A stretch of DNA of 64,000 nt from Rhodoglobus sp. (GCA_025463515.1 JAODAQ010000051.1:123348-187347); one strand, 5' to 3'. Shown: positions 41,545 to 51,600, counted from the first letter of the stretch. Numbers and translations: made by a program. The notes: a model not told the origin generated them from the sequence alone.

Positions 41545-41550
41545 CGACAC

Positions 41551-41958
41551 GCCCGGCCGTTGCAACCGCTTGCTACGGCCACCACCCGCCTGAACGCTGG
41601 GATCTGGCCCGCCCAGAACCGGCCCGAAAAAAGTTGGCACCTCGTGGGCTCGAGTGTGCTCGCCGTGCGTCCCACGCTGCTCCGCCTCCGCCTCCGCGGT
41701 GCGGTGCAGTGCTTTTGCCGCGCCCAATCCAGTTGCCGCAGCTGGCCGGAGGTGATTCGGGCGAAGTTGGCCGTCGCAGCGAGCTTTCGACGCCGGTGCC
41801 TGCGGCGTTCGCCGGGCCGAGCGACCTGCCTCTGGGCAACGTATGCCACTGTGACATACGTTGCCCAGGGGATACCCCCGGTCTCCTGCTCTGCCGGGTT
41901 CATCGAGCCGTCGCGCGGGCGGTAGGTGGCCGTGCGGTGCGGCAGGGCAGGGCGCGGA
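41551..41958. other. 408-base stretch without a supported gene
   Basis: Short open frames exist on both strands but none has a convincing start, codon bias or recognised motif. The stretch contains a GC-skewed run (CTCCGCCTCCGCCTCCGC near 41683) and the inverted repeat at 41832. It separates the ceb promoter from the 3' end of the exporter gene. Confidence 0.5.
41832..41868. repeat. inverted repeat CAACGTATG-N9-CATACGTTG, copy 2
   Basis: The arms extend to 14 perfect bases (CTGGGCAACGTATG and CATACGTTGCCCAG) around a 9-base spacer. The core matches copy 1 at 34004. It could be a protein-binding site or a hairpin; it is not followed by a U tract. Confidence 0.75.
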
Positions 41959-41989
41959 AAAGGGGCCGGATGCGGCATCCGGCCCCTTT
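41959..41989. terminator. bidirectional terminator-like palindrome
   Basis: AAAGGGGCCGGATGC and GCATCCGGCCCCTTT (15-base arms, one central base) with A and T runs at the ends. It lies 10 bases after the exporter gene's stop on the minus strand, the position and form of a rho-independent terminator. Confidence 0.75.
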
Positions 41990-41998
41990 CGCTCCGCC

Positions 41999-43795
41999 CT
42001 ACTTCTTGCGGGGCGCCGGGCTCTCAGGTGCGTCGACTGCGGGGGTGGACGCGGTGTCGGGGGCGACCATGGCGCCCATCTCCGCGGCTGCGGCCTGGGC
42101 GGCGAGGGCTGCCTCGTTGTCCGAGTTCTCCTGCAGGGCGGACTTCGCGCGCAGCGGCGCCGCCTTCAGGAAGAAGCTCAGCACGAACGCGACCAGCACG
42201 ACCGCCAGGCCGACCCAGTAGATCGACACGGTGGCGTTGTTGAAGCCGTCGAGGAACGGGGCCGCGAGGCGCGGGTCGGCGTTGTTCAGGAACGAGGTGT
42301 CACCGTCGAGGGCGTTGCCGACCGATCCGCCGTTCTGGGCAGACTGGAAGAGGTCGATGATGCCCTTGTTCTTGGGGTCGGTCGCGACACTCGGGTCGGC
42401 AAGCGCCGCCGCGATGCCGTCCTGTACGTCCTTGCGCGCGAACGCGTCGGCGATCGTCTGCGGGATGCGCGAGAACAGCACTGAGAACAGCACCGCGACG
42501 CCCAGCGTTCCACCGATCTGGCGGAAGAACGTGCTCGACGACGTTGCCACGCCGATGTCGCGCGGGCCCACCGAGTTCTGAGCGGCGATCGTGAGCGTCT
42601 GCATGAGCTGGCCGAGGCCGAGGCCGATCAGGAACATGCCGATCATGATCCAGATGACCGGCTTGTCCGTGGTCAGGAACGTGAGCCAGAAGAAGCCCAC
42701 GGCCATGAGGATCGTGCCGGTCTTGGGGAAGATCGAGTACTTGCCGGTGCGGGCGATGATCTGGCCGCTGACTATCGAGGCGATCATCAGGCCGAGGATC
42801 ATCGGGAGCATCAGGAAGCCGCTCTCGGTGGGGGTCGCGCCCTCGACGAGCTGCAGGTACAGCGGGATGGTCATCATCGCGCCGAACATGCCGAAGCCGA
42901 CGAGCACGCCGAGGACTGTCGACATCGAGAACGTGCGGTTCTTGAACAGCTTGAGCGGGATGAGCGCGTCATCGCCCATGAGCTTCTCGCTCACGATGAA
43001 GGCCGCGATGCCCAGTGCGCCGATCACGTAGCACGCGAAGGCGGCGGGCGAGTCCCAGCCCCACTCGCGCCCCTTCTCGGCAACGAGCAGCAGCGGGACG
43101 AGCGCGACCACCACGGTCGCGGCACCCCACCAGTCGATTCGGACCTTGCGGCGCGTGTGCGGGATGTGCAGGAACCGCAGGACGATGCCGAGCGCGACGA
43201 TGCCGATGGGGAGGTTGATCAGGAAGACCCAGCGCCATCCGGTGACGAAGAGGATCTCGGGGGTGCCGGAGAGCAGGCCGCCGATGAGCGGGCCGATGAC
43301 ACTCGAGATTCCGAACACCGCGAGGAAGTAGCCCTGGTACTTGGCGCGCTCGCGGGGGGCGAGGATGTCGCCCATGATCGCAAGCGGGAGTGCCATGAGC
43401 CCGCCGGCACCGAGGCCCTGAAGGGCGCGGAAGATCGCGAGCTGGTACATCGAGTCAGCGAAGCCGGCCGCGACCGAACCCACGAGGAAGATGACGATGG
43501 CGATGATGAACAGCGGGCGGCGGCCGAAGATGTCGCTGAGCTTGCCGTAGATCGGAGTGGCGATCGTGGAGGTGATCAGGTAGGCCGTCGTGACCCATGC
43601 CTGCAGGCTGAGGCCGTCGAGGTCGTCGGCGATGGTGCGCATGGATGTACCGACGATCGTCTGGTCGAGGGAGGACAGGAACATCCCCGCCATCAGACCG
43701 AAGATCACGAACAGGATCTGGCGGTGGGTCATGACGCCGCCGGCATCGGCGATTGCCTGTGCCTGCTGCTTGCCCTTGGATTCAACGCGCGACAT
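41999..43795 (-). CDS. DHA2-family MFS exporter (EmrB/QacA-like)
   Basis: 598 residues with about fourteen spans. MAGMFLSSLDQTIVGTSMRTIADDL is the family start, LSDIFGRRPLFI the loop 2-3 motif and GLGAGGLMALPLAIMGDILAPRERAKYQG the motif C region. It exports drugs or toxic metabolites with proton exchange. The ATG at 43795 has GAGGA 5 bases upstream. A long hydrophilic tail (ALQENSDNEAALAAQ on) is rich in Ala and Pro. A TTTGC-type inverted repeat upstream suggests control by a TetR-type repressor not encoded nearby. Confidence 0.92.
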   Translation of the reverse strand: MSRVESKGKQQAQAIADAGGVMTHRQILFVIFGLMAGMFLSSLDQTIVGTSMRTIADDLDGLSLQAWVTTAYLITSTIATPIYGKLSDIFGRRPLFIIAIVIFLVGSVAAGFADSMYQLAIFRALQGLGAGGLMALPLAIMGDILAPRERAKYQGYFLAVFGISSVIGPLIGGLLSGTPEILFVTGWRWVFLINLPIGIVALGIVLRFLHIPHTRRKVRIDWWGAATVVVALVPLLLVAEKGREWGWDSPAAFACYVIGALGIAAFIVSEKLMGDDALIPLKLFKNRTFSMSTVLGVLVGFGMFGAMMTIPLYLQLVEGATPTESGFLMLPMILGLMIASIVSGQIIARTGKYSIFPKTGTILMAVGFFWLTFLTTDKPVIWIMIGMFLIGLGLGQLMQTLTIAAQNSVGPRDIGVATSSSTFFRQIGGTLGVAVLFSVLFSRIPQTIADAFARKDVQDGIAAALADPSVATDPKNKGIIDLFQSAQNGGSVGNALDGDTSFLNNADPRLAAPFLDGFNNATVSIYWVGLAVVLVAFVLSFFLKAAPLRAKSALQENSDNEAALAAQAAAAEMGAMVAPDTASTPAVDAPESPAPRKK

Positions 43796-43869
43796 GGTTC
43801 CTCTTCGGTAATGGTTTTGGAGCAAAAAGACGGCCATCGCCGGAAACGCGTCCAACGATGGCCCAGAAA

Positions 43870-43892
43870 AACTTTGCGTAGAGTGCAAAGTT
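43870..43892. promoter_or_regulatory. candidate TetR-type operator of the exporter gene
   Basis: AACTTTGC and GCAAAGTT are perfect 8-base arms around a 7-base spacer, 75 bases before the exporter ATG. This spacing and form are typical for TetR-family repressors of drug pumps. No regulator gene is adjacent. Confidence 0.55.
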
Positions 43893-43964
43893 ACACCCGA
43901 CGCAGGCGGCTGGGCAACCACGCGCGTACTCCCTGGGGAGTCATTCGGCGCTTATGATCGGGGG

Positions 43965-44813
43965 GTGTCAGATCTGCGCCCCCGTAGTAGGCCTTCGAAG
44001 GCTGTGAGGCGGCGGCGCACCATCGTGCTCTTCTCCGCGATCGGCGGCCTTCTGGTCGTCGCCCTCGTGGTCGCGATCGTCGTGCTCTCCCCGAAGGCGG
44101 AGCCCGTTGCCGCACCCGTTCCGACGACGTCGAAGACCCCGACGAAGACTCCCACACCGACACCGACACCGACTCCCACGCCGACTCCCACCTTCGACAA
44201 GGCGGCGCTCTCCATCGACGACCCGGCGAGCATCTGGCTCGTCGTCGACAAGCTGCGCCCGCTCAATCCGGCCGACTACGAGGCGCCCGACCTGACCGAG
44301 GTCAACATGCCGTACGTCGCCGACTACGTGCCCTACTTGCGCGCCGAGGCCGCAGGAGCCCTCGAGCAGCTGCTCGCCGCCTTCACCGCCGAGAGCGGCG
44401 GCCGCACGATGAGCAACCAGAGCTCGTACCGCCCGTACTCGAGCCAGGAGCGCGTCTACGCGGGCTGGGTGGCGACGTACGGGCAGGAGGGCGCCGACCT
44501 CACGAGCGCGCGGCCCGGCTACAGCGAGCACCAGACCGGGCTCGCCATCGACCTGAGCGCGGACGACGCGACCTGCTCGCTCGAGCAGTGCTTCGCCGAC
44601 ACGGTGCAGGGCACGTGGCTCGCCGCGAACTCGTGGCGCTTCGGATTCATCCTCCGCTACCCCAACGGCTACACGCCGATCACCGGGTACGAGTTCGAGC
44701 CGTGGCACTACCGCTACGTCGGAGTCGCGCTCGCCACGGAGATGCACAACACCGGCGTCATGACGCTCGAGGAGTTCTTCGGGCTCCCCGCCGCTCCCGA
44801 CTACGCGGACTAG
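43965..44813 (+). CDS. D-alanyl-D-alanine carboxypeptidase, VanY type (M15)
   Basis: 282 residues. A cytosolic Arg-rich start, one span ([23 protein letters not shown]) and a Thr-Pro repeat linker (about 57-76) lead to an extracytoplasmic zinc peptidase domain. [27 protein letters not shown] (first His and Asp ligands) and [10 protein letters not shown] (catalytic and third ligand) are the M15B motifs. It trims D-Ala from peptidoglycan stem peptides. GTG 43965 lies 6 bases after TATGAT, so it is likely leaderless. It ends convergently with phosphoglucomutase, sharing CTAG. Confidence 0.92.
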   Translation: MSDLRPRSRPSKAVRRRRTIVLFSAIGGLLVVALVVAIVVLSPKAEPVAAPVPTTSKTPTKTPTPTPTPTPTPTPTFDKAALSIDDPASIWLVVDKLRPLNPADYEAPDLTEVNMPYVADYVPYLRAEAAGALEQLLAAFTAESGGRTMSNQSSYRPYSSQERVYAGWVATYGQEGADLTSARPGYSEHQTGLAIDLSADDATCSLEQCFADTVQGTWLAANSWRFGFILRYPNGYTPITGYEFEPWHYRYVGVALATEMHNTGVMTLEEFFGLPAAPDYAD

Positions 44814-46444
44814 CCCGCGAGCGCCGCGTCGACGATCGTCTTCGCCTCGGCCTGCACGAGCTTCAGGTGCTCCGGCCCCTTGAACGACTCGGCGTAGATC
44901 TTGTACACGTCCTCCGTGCCGCTCGGGCGGGCGGCGAACCAGGCGAACTCGGTGACGACCTTCACGCCGCCGACTGCAGCACCGTTGCCCGGAGCCTCCG
45001 AGAGCCGCGCGATGATCGCGTCGCCCGCGAGCTCCGTCGCCGAAATGGCCTCGCCGCTGAGCTTGCCGAGGCGCGCCTTCTGCTCCTTGGTCGCGACCGC
45101 GTCGACGCGCTCGTACGCGGGGTCGCCGAACTCCGCGACGAGCTCCGCGTAGAGCTGCGAGGGCGTCTTGCCCATGACCGCGAGGATCTCGCTCGCGAGG
45201 AGGGCGAGCAGGATGCCGTCCTTGTCCGTGGTCCAGGCGGTGCCGTCGGTGCGCAGGAAGCTGGCCCCCGCGCTCTCCTCCCCGCCGAAGCCGACGGAGC
45301 CGTCCACGAGTCCGGGGACGAACCACTTGAACCCGACCGGAACCTCCCACAGGCGCCTGCCCAGCGAGGAAGCGACCCGGTCGATCATGCTGCTCGACAC
45401 GAGGGTCTTGCCGACCGCGGCATCCGGCTGCCACTTCGGGCGGTGGGTGTAGAGGTAGCGGATCGCGACCGCGAGGTAGTGGTTCGGGTTCATGAGTCCG
45501 GCATCCGGGGTCACGATGCCGTGGCGGTCGGCGTCGGCGTCGTTGCCGGTGAGGATGTCGTAGTCGTGGCGGCGCGCCACGACGGAGGCCATCGCCGAAG
45601 GGGACGACGGGTCCATGCGGATCTTGCCGTCCCAGTCGAGAGTCATGAACGCCCAGGCCGGGTCGACGACCGGGTTCACGACGGTCAGGTCGAGCCCGTA
45701 GTGCTCCGCGATGAGCTGCCAGTAGTGCACGCTCGCGCCGCCGAGCGGGTCGGCCCCGATCCGGATGCCCGCGCTCTTGATCGCGGCGATGTCGATGATG
45801 TTCTCGAGGTCTTCGACGTAGTGCTTGCGGTAGTCGTAGGTGGCGACGCCCGTGGGCTCGGCCCGCAGGACCCCGCGCAGCCCGTCGGCGATGAGCGCGT
45901 TCGCGCGGTCGGCGATCCACGTCGTGGCGTCGCTGTCGGCCGGGCCGCCGTGCGGGGGGTTGTACTTGAAGCCGCCGTCGCGAGGCGGGTTGTGGCTCGG
46001 CGTGATGACGATGCCGTCGGCCTGCCCCCCGCTGATCGAGCCTGTCGAGATCCCCAGGTTGTACTTGATGATCGCGTGGCTCAGCGCCGGGGTGGGCACG
46101 TAGTCGTCGAACTCGTCGACGAGCGCGTTCACACCGTTCGCCTCGAGCACCTCGAGCGCGGTGGTCTCGGCGGGGCGCGAGAGGCCGTGGGTGTCCTTGC
46201 CGATGAAGAGCGGCCCCGTGATGCCCTGGCCGGCGCGGTACTCCACGATCGCCTGCGTGATGGCGGCGATGTGCGTCTCGTTGAAGGCGGTGTCGAGGGA
46301 TGACCCGCGGTGGCCGCTCGTACCGAAGACGACGCGCTGCTCGGGGACCGAGACATCCGGCACCCGCTTGTAGTACGCCTCGACGAGCTCGTGCACGTCG
46401 ATGAGGTCGGAGGGCTGTGCGGCGGTGCCTGCGCGGTCGTTCAT
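44810..46444 (-). CDS. pgm: phosphoglucomutase (alpha-D-glucose-specific)
   Basis: 544 residues, the usual length of the Pgm type. [14 protein letters not shown] starts domain 1, [19 protein letters not shown] carries the phosphoserine, [15 protein letters not shown] the Mg-binding Asp cluster, GGEESAGAS the sugar-binding loop and [13 protein letters not shown] the phosphate-binding loop. It interconverts glucose 1- and 6-phosphate for glycogen and cell-wall precursor supply. ATG 46444 has GAGGGG 2 bases upstream, a tight spacing. Monocistronic. Confidence 0.96.
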   Translation of the reverse strand: MNDRAGTAAQPSDLIDVHELVEAYYKRVPDVSVPEQRVVFGTSGHRGSSLDTAFNETHIAAITQAIVEYRAGQGITGPLFIGKDTHGLSRPAETTALEVLEANGVNALVDEFDDYVPTPALSHAIIKYNLGISTGSISGGQADGIVITPSHNPPRDGGFKYNPPHGGPADSDATTWIADRANALIADGLRGVLRAEPTGVATYDYRKHYVEDLENIIDIAAIKSAGIRIGADPLGGASVHYWQLIAEHYGLDLTVVNPVVDPAWAFMTLDWDGKIRMDPSSPSAMASVVARRHDYDILTGNDADADRHGIVTPDAGLMNPNHYLAVAIRYLYTHRPKWQPDAAVGKTLVSSSMIDRVASSLGRRLWEVPVGFKWFVPGLVDGSVGFGGEESAGASFLRTDGTAWTTDKDGILLALLASEILAVMGKTPSQLYAELVAEFGDPAYERVDAVATKEQKARLGKLSGEAISATELAGDAIIARLSEAPGNGAAVGGVKVVTEFAWFAARPSGTEDVYKIYAESFKGPEHLKLVQAEAKTIVDAALAG

Positions 46445-46461
46445 GCCCCTCAGTCTGGCAC

Positions 46462-46785
46462 TCAGTCCGCGCTGATGATCAGCCTTGCGATGAGGCCGTC
46501 CCGGATGCGAAAGGCGATGTCGCTCGTGCCGTTGAAGCCGCCGCCGGTGACCACGAGGGTCACGACCTGGTCGGCCTCGTCGCCCGTCACGCCGGTCGCC
46601 TCGAAGTGGGCTCGGCGGCCGATGTTGTCGCTCTGGTCCCACCGAGCGACGCCGTCGTGGCCGTGGAAGCCGCGGCCCCAGTCCTCGAGGTACGCGTCGT
46701 CGGTGAAGCACTCGACGAACGCCGCGGAATCGCCCGCGTTGGTCGCCTCGATCATGCGCGCGATGGCGGGGGCGAGAGTGGTCAT
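46462..46785 (-). CDS. SnoaL-like / NTF2-fold small protein
   Basis: 107 residues with the cone-shaped alpha+beta barrel pattern: [39 protein letters not shown] in parts is the common start of nuclear-transport-factor-2-like domains. It may bind or transform a small hydrophobic molecule; no catalytic residues can be assigned. It is divergent from pheA with only 15 bases between start codons, and ends 17 bases before pgm in the same direction. Confidence 0.75.
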   Translation of the reverse strand: MTTLAPAIARMIEATNAGDSAAFVECFTDDAYLEDWGRGFHGHDGVARWDQSDNIGRRAHFEATGVTGDEADQVVTLVVTGGGFNGTSDIAFRIRDGLIARLIISAD

Positions 46786-46800
46786 GGGTACGATCGTGCC

Positions 46801-47745
46801 ATGTCCGAAACTGCCGAGCCAGAGACCTATTCCTACCTCGGTCCCGCCGGCACCTTCACCGAGGCGGCGCTCAAGCAGGTCCCCGCGGCCGCGGGCAAGG
46901 CCTGGCGGCCGGTCAACAACGTGGGCGAGGCGCTCGACGATGTCGTCGCCGGTCGCAGTGTCGCGGCCATGATCGCGATCGAGAACTCCGTGGAGGGCGG
47001 CGTGAGCGCCACCCAGGACGCGCTGGCGAGCATCCCCAACCTGCGGATCGTGGGGGAGTACCTCGTCCCGGTGAACTTCGTGCTCGTCGCCCGGCCCGGC
47101 ACGGCGCTCGCCGACGTGAGGGTGATCAACGCGCATCCGGTCGCCTACGGCCAGACGCACCGCTGGCTCGACGCGCACCTGCCCTCGCACGGGCACATCC
47201 CGGCGACCTCGAATGTCGCCGCCGCGTCGGCCCTGCTCGAGAGCGAGCTGGCGGATGCCGCGATCGCACCCCCCGGCATCACCGAGCACCACGACCTCAC
47301 GGTGCTCGCCGAGAACATCGGCGACAACCCCAACGCCGTCACGCGGTTCGTGCTCGTCTCCCGCGTCGCGCCGCTGCCGGCGCCCACGGGCAGCGACAAG
47401 ACGAGCATCATCGCCGAGCTGCCGGATGACACGGCCGGCCGCCTGCTCGAGATGCTCGAGCAGTTCGCCACCCGCGGGGTCAACATGAGCCTGCTCGAAT
47501 CGCGGCCGATCGGGGATGCGCTCGGGCGGTACCGCTTCGTCATCGACCTCGACGGGCACATCCTCGACGAGCGCGTCGCCGACGCCCTGCTCGGCCTCAA
47601 GCGCTTCAGCCCCAACGTGATCTTCCTCGGGAGCTATCCGCGTGCTGACAAGCTGCCGATCACGGTCATCCCGCGCTACGACAACGACGCGTTCGTGGAC
47701 GCGCGGGACTGGCTGCGAGGTCTGATCGCGGGGGAGGACGAGTAG
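46801..47745 (+). CDS. pheA: prephenate dehydratase
   Basis: 314 residues. [15 protein letters not shown] is the N-terminal motif, [17 protein letters not shown] and [16 protein letters not shown] the catalytic-domain blocks with the Thr needed for dehydration in the usual TSNVAAA form, and [19 protein letters not shown] the ACT regulatory domain that binds phenylalanine. It converts prephenate to phenylpyruvate. ATG 46801 follows TACGAT by 6 bases (leaderless). A chorismate mutase domain is absent. The next gene starts at the stop codon. Confidence 0.95.
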   Translation: MSETAEPETYSYLGPAGTFTEAALKQVPAAAGKAWRPVNNVGEALDDVVAGRSVAAMIAIENSVEGGVSATQDALASIPNLRIVGEYLVPVNFVLVARPGTALADVRVINAHPVAYGQTHRWLDAHLPSHGHIPATSNVAAASALLESELADAAIAPPGITEHHDLTVLAENIGDNPNAVTRFVLVSRVAPLPAPTGSDKTSIIAELPDDTAGRLLEMLEQFATRGVNMSLLESRPIGDALGRYRFVIDLDGHILDERVADALLGLKRFSPNVIFLGSYPRADKLPITVIPRYDNDAFVDARDWLRGLIAGEDE

Positions 47746-48200
47746 TGGCCGACGACGAGGCCCCGGAAGTCGACCCGCGGTTCGACCCTGTCTTCCAGCG
47801 CGGCTACGACCCCGCTGTGCACGCCGCGCCCGTCCGCCGCTCGGTGCTGCGCGCGCCCGCGGTGAAGCCCGCGCCGCTGCCGGTTGCGCCCACCCCGGCC
47901 GAGGTGCCGTCCGTCGTCCGCGTCGAGCACGAGGACCAGGACGAGCTCGAGGACGAGCCGCACCGCCGAAACCCGTGGCTGCTCGCCCTCGTGCTCGTGA
48001 GCACGGCGTTCCTCGCCGCCGCCGGAGTGTTCCTCTGGGTCATCGGCCAGCGCGACATCTACTCGTTCTCGGGCACGCCCGCCGCCGCCGAGCTGATGGT
48101 GCAGCAACTGTCGTACATGCTTCCGCCCGCCCTGATCGTCGCGGGCGTGCTGGGCCTCGTGCTCCGCGTGGCCCTGGGCGCGCTGAGGGGCCGGGCCTGA
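47745..48200 (+). CDS. membrane protein of unknown function
   Basis: 151 residues. A Pro- and acid-rich cytosolic half is followed by two spans (PWLLALVLVSTAFLAAAGVFLWVIG and LPPALIVAGVLGLVLRVALG in parts). No recognised domain. GTG 47745 overlaps the pheA stop (TAGTG), so it is translationally coupled to prephenate dehydratase, probably by genome compaction. Confidence 0.75.
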   Translation: MADDEAPEVDPRFDPVFQRGYDPAVHAAPVRRSVLRAPAVKPAPLPVAPTPAEVPSVVRVEHEDQDELEDEPHRRNPWLLALVLVSTAFLAAAGVFLWVIGQRDIYSFSGTPAAAELMVQQLSYMLPPALIVAGVLGLVLRVALGALRGRA

Positions 48201-48202
48201 GG

Positions 48203-48451
48203 ATGCGCCTCCGGATCACGGCGCTCTGGGTCATCCCGCTCGCCCTCGTCGCCGCCGGATTCGCTGCCGCCTGGGCCGCCGCGGTCGGCGCCGCCGAGCG
48301 CTACAACAACATGACGATCAGCTCCGTCGCCGAGTTCGACTGGGCGTCGCTGGCCAGCGCCATTGCCGAGCCCCTGCTGCTCACGGGGTTCCTCGCCGTG
48401 CTGGTGGCGCTCGCGGTGCACGCCCTGCTGTGGCGCCCGAGGCCCGACTAG
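48203..48451 (+). CDS. small membrane protein of unknown function
   Basis: 82 residues with two spans (ALWVIPLALVAAGFAAAW and ITEPLLLTGFLAVLVALAVHALL-like at the end). ATG 48203 starts two bases after the previous stop with GAGGGGCC upstream. It is co-transcribed with the preceding membrane protein and may be its partner; no function is known. Confidence 0.65.
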   Translation: MRLRITALWVIPLALVAAGFAAAWAAAVGAAERYNNMTISSVAEFDWASLASAIAEPLLLTGFLAVLVALAVHALLWRPRPD

Positions 48452-49441
48452 CTAGACGGCCGCCGGCACCTTCACGGTGAGCGCCCCCGGGTCGACCCAG
48501 GCGTGCACCGAGCGTGCCTCGCCGAACTCGTCGCCGTCGAGCTGGAACTCCTCGGGGTCGCCCTCGACCACCATCTTCAGGTCTGTTCCGGTGAGGTAGG
48601 TCACGTCGCGCACATCGGCGGAGAGGTCGATGATCTTGCGGCCGAGCGCCGACTTGCGCAGCACCCCGTTCTCCCACGCGACCTTGCGCCACACCTTGGC
48701 CCAGCCGAACGGGCCGCGCGGGCGCAGGGCCGCGATATCGAGGATGCCGTCGTCCGGCTTGGCCTCGGGCATGAGCAGCAGCCCGCCCGGGAGCATCCCG
48801 CAGTTGCCCACGATGATGGTGTGCACGCTCATCGCCCGCTCCGGAGCCCCGTTGAGGCGGTACCGGATGCGCACGGGCTTGAGCTCGGGCAGCGAGCGGG
48901 TGATCCCGTCGATGTAGGCGAGCCAGCCGACCGCCTTCTTGAGGGTCGTGTTCGTGTTCTTGATCATCTTGGCGTCGAGGCCGAGCCCCGCCATCACGAG
49001 GAACGCGTGCTCCTCGCTGTCGCCGTCGGCGCGCACGATCTCGACCATGCCGAGGTCGACCTGGCGGTCGTCGCCCGTGAAGGCGATCTCCACCGCCTGC
49101 TCGAGGTTGGTGAGCGGCAGCTCGAGGTTGCGGGCGAGCAGGTTGCCGGTGCCGGAGGGCAGGAGGGCGAGTGACACTCCGCTGTCGCGCAGGGCCTCGG
49201 CCACGGCACGGACAGTGCCGTCGCCGCCCGCCGCGATCACGACGTCGGCGCCACGGCGGATGGCGCTCGCGGTGACGCCCTGTCCGGCATCCTCTTCGCT
49301 CGTCTCGAACCAGATAGTGGGAGCCCAGCCGGCCGCTTTGGTCGCGGCGTGCACCGCGTCTTTGAGCTTGGAGAGGTCGACCTTGATCGGGTTGTAGACG
49401 ACAGCAGCCTTCATCTTCTTGTCCACCGAGGGAGTCGCCAC
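48452..49441 (-). CDS. diacylglycerol-kinase-family lipid kinase
   Basis: 329 residues. AAVVYNPIKVDLSKL is the DAGK catalytic start, VVIAAGGDGTVRAVAEAL the GGDGT nucleotide loop and LLPSGTGNLLARNLELP the conserved GTGN block; a C-terminal beta-sandwich ends with VEGDPEEFQLDGDEFG. It phosphorylates a lipid, diacylglycerol or a related anchor, at the membrane. I prefer GTG 49441, 7 bases after the minus-strand TACCGT (leaderless); ATG 49414 (MKAAVVYNP) is the alternative. Divergent from serS with 39 bases between starts. Confidence 0.88.
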   Translation of the reverse strand: MATPSVDKKMKAAVVYNPIKVDLSKLKDAVHAATKAAGWAPTIWFETSEEDAGQGVTASAIRRGADVVIAAGGDGTVRAVAEALRDSGVSLALLPSGTGNLLARNLELPLTNLEQAVEIAFTGDDRQVDLGMVEIVRADGDSEEHAFLVMAGLGLDAKMIKNTNTTLKKAVGWLAYIDGITRSLPELKPVRIRYRLNGAPERAMSVHTIIVGNCGMLPGGLLLMPEAKPDDGILDIAALRPRGPFGWAKVWRKVAWENGVLRKSALGRKIIDLSADVRDVTYLTGTDLKMVVEGDPEEFQLDGDEFGEARSVHAWVDPGALTVKVPAAV

Positions 49442-49448
49442 GCTGCCA

Positions 49449-49474
49449 ACGGTACGCCATGCGCTGGGTAGGCT
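49449..49474. promoter_or_regulatory. divergent leaderless promoters of the lipid kinase and serS
   Basis: Minus-strand TACCGT (49454-49449) lies 7 bases before the kinase GTG, and plus-strand TAGGCT (49469-49474) lies 6 bases before the serS GTG. The two -10 boxes are 14 bases apart. Confidence 0.55.
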
Positions 49475-49480
49475 TGAGCG

Positions 49481-50749
49481 GTGATCGATCCCCAGCTCCT
49501 GCGCGACAATCCGGACACCATTCGACGGTCGCAGGAATCGCGCGGCGCGTCCGTGCAGCTCGTCGACGCCGCGATCGCCGCCGATGCCGAGCGGCGCACC
49601 AGCATCCAGCAGTTCGAGAAGCTGCGCGCCGAGCAGAACGCGTTCGGCCGTACCGTCGCCACGGCGCCGAACGACCAGAAGAAGGCGCTGGTCCTGCAGG
49701 CCCAGGCGCTCGCCAACCAGGTCAAAGAGGCGGGCCAGAAGGCGACGGATGCCGAGGCAGAGGTCACCCGCATCGTCGGCGCTCTCGGCAACGTCGTCAT
49801 CGACGGAGTGCCCGCTGGCGGCGAGGAGAACTTCGTCACCCTCCGCGAGGTCGGCACTCCGCGCACCTTCGACTTCGAGCCGCGCGACCACGCCGACCTC
49901 GGCGAGCTCCTCGGTGCGATCGACATCGCCCGCGGCGTGAAGGTCTCGGGAAGCCGGTTCTACTTCCTCCGCGGCGTCGGCGCCCGGCTCGAGATCGCGC
50001 TCATGAACATGGCGCTCGACAAGGCGCTCGCAGAGGACTTCGTCCCGCTCATCACCCCCACCCTCGTGCGGCCAGAGATCATGGCCGGCACCGGGTTCCT
50101 CGGCGAGCACGCCGACGAGGTCTACCACCTCGACAAGGAGGACGACCTCTACCTCACAGGCACGAGCGAGGTGGCGCTCGCCGGGTACCACTCCGACGAG
50201 ATCCTCGACCTGTCGAACGGCCCCCTGCGCTATGCGGGCTGGTCGACCTGCTACCGCCGCGAGGCGGGCTCGGCGGGCAAGGACAACCGGGGCATCCTGC
50301 GCGTGCACCAGTTCAACAAGCTCGAGATGTTCACCTACGTGCTCCCGGAGGAGGCGGAGGCCGAGCACGAGCGACTCGTCTCCTACCAGGAGTCGATGCT
50401 CGCGGCCTGCGAGCTGAGCTACCGCGTCATCGACGTGGCCGCCGGCGACCTCGGCTCGTCCGCCGCCCGCAAGTTCGACATCGAGGCCTGGGTGCCGACC
50501 CAGGGCACCTACCGGGAGCTCACGAGCACGAGCAACTGCACGACGTACCAGGCCCGCCGCCTCGACATCCGGTACCGCACCGAGTCGGGCAAGACCTCGC
50601 CCGTCGCGACCCTCAACGGCACGCTCGCGACCACGCGCTGGCTCGTCGCCATCCTCGAGACGCACCAGCAGGCCGACGGCTCGGTCGTCGTGCCCGCGGC
50701 GCTGCGCCCGTACCTCGGAGGCCTCGAGGTCTTCGAGCCCGTCGCATGA
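49481..50749 (+). CDS. serS: seryl-tRNA synthetase
   Basis: 422 residues. The N-terminal coiled coil (about 30-100, [19 protein letters not shown] on) reaches the long arm of tRNA-Ser. Class II motif 1 is in [16 protein letters not shown], motif 2 in [22 protein letters not shown] and motif 3 in [16 protein letters not shown]. It charges serine; two tRNA-Ser genes lie 0.9 and 2.8 kb downstream. GTG 49481 follows TAGGCT by 6 bases. The next gene overlaps by ATGA. Confidence 0.97.
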   Translation: MIDPQLLRDNPDTIRRSQESRGASVQLVDAAIAADAERRTSIQQFEKLRAEQNAFGRTVATAPNDQKKALVLQAQALANQVKEAGQKATDAEAEVTRIVGALGNVVIDGVPAGGEENFVTLREVGTPRTFDFEPRDHADLGELLGAIDIARGVKVSGSRFYFLRGVGARLEIALMNMALDKALAEDFVPLITPTLVRPEIMAGTGFLGEHADEVYHLDKEDDLYLTGTSEVALAGYHSDEILDLSNGPLRYAGWSTCYRREAGSAGKDNRGILRVHQFNKLEMFTYVLPEEAEAEHERLVSYQESMLAACELSYRVIDVAAGDLGSSAARKFDIEAWVPTQGTYRELTSTSNCTTYQARRLDIRYRTESGKTSPVATLNGTLATTRWLVAILETHQQADGSVVVPAALRPYLGGLEVFEPVA

Positions 50750-51561
50750 GCAGTTCGACCAACCCGGCGCGCTGGCTCATCGCGCTCGACATCGATGGAA
50801 CGATCCTCCGGGAGGACGGCGTCATGAACGACGCCGTCATCGCGGCGGTCGGCAAGGTGCGGGATGCCGGGCACGAGGTCATGCTCGCGACGGGCCGGTC
50901 CGTGGCGATGACGCTGCCGATCCTCGACCGCCTGGCGCTCACGCCGGAGTACGTGGTGTGCTCGAACGGCGCGATCACCCTCCGGCGGGACGCGGACGCC
51001 CCCACGGGCTACCGCCGCGAGCACGTGGAGACCTTCGACCCCAGCGAGGTGCTCGGCACCATCCGCGACAACCTCGAGGGCGCGAACTACGCCGTCGAGG
51101 ACGAAGCCGGGCTGTACAAGTTCACCGGCTCGTTCCCGGATGGCACGCTCGGAGCGGTGAGCGAGAAGGTGCCGTTCGAGGAGCTCCTCGAGCAGCACGC
51201 GACCCGGGTGGTCGTGATCTCGCCCGGGCACAAGATCGAGGACTTCCTCTCCGTCGTCGAGCGCATGGGCCTCCACAAGGTGAGCTACAACGTCGGCTGG
51301 ACCGCCTGGCTCGACATCGCGCCCGACGGCGTGAACAAGTCGACGGCGCTCGAGCGCGTGCGGGGCCTGCTGGGCATCCCCCGCAACCGCATCCTGGCGA
51401 TCGGCGACGGCCGCAACGACATCGACATGCTGGAGTGGGCCTCCGTGGAGGGCCGCGGGGTAGCCATGGGCCAGGCGCCGGACGAAGTGCGCGAGGCCGC
51501 GAACGAGACCACCGGCACAGACCTCAATGACGGCGTCGCCACCGTACTTGAGGCTTTCTAG
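50746..51561 (+). CDS. HAD-superfamily phosphatase, Cof type
   Basis: 271 residues. [14 protein letters not shown] has the nucleophile Asp and general acid Asp, [11 protein letters not shown] is motif 2, NKSTALERV carries the motif 3 Lys and [17 protein letters not shown] is motif 4; the C2B-type cap lies between. It dephosphorylates a sugar phosphate or similar metabolite; substrate not readable. ATG 50746 overlaps the serS stop by four bases. Confidence 0.9.
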   Translation: MSSSTNPARWLIALDIDGTILREDGVMNDAVIAAVGKVRDAGHEVMLATGRSVAMTLPILDRLALTPEYVVCSNGAITLRRDADAPTGYRREHVETFDPSEVLGTIRDNLEGANYAVEDEAGLYKFTGSFPDGTLGAVSEKVPFEELLEQHATRVVVISPGHKIEDFLSVVERMGLHKVSYNVGWTAWLDIAPDGVNKSTALERVRGLLGIPRNRILAIGDGRNDIDMLEWASVEGRGVAMGQAPDEVREAANETTGTDLNDGVATVLEAF

Positions 51562-51594
51562 CCGGATCTTCAGGGTTCCAAAGAGCCCATCGGT

Positions 51595-51600
51595 TACACT
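51595..51600 (+). promoter_or_regulatory. -10 box of the first tRNA-Ser gene
   Basis: TACACT, 19 bases before the first base of the tRNA, after the HAD gene stop. No clear -35 was identified. Confidence 0.4.

Noticed and set aside
41551..41958. Small open frames of 60-95 codons in the long gap beside the ceb promoter
   Set aside because: No ribosome-binding site, no conserved motif and several overlapping alternatives in both strands; treated as non-coding.
44140..44196. Short tandem repeat of ACxCCx units that looked like a minisatellite
   Set aside because: It encodes the Thr-Pro linker of the VanY-like protein and needs no other explanation.
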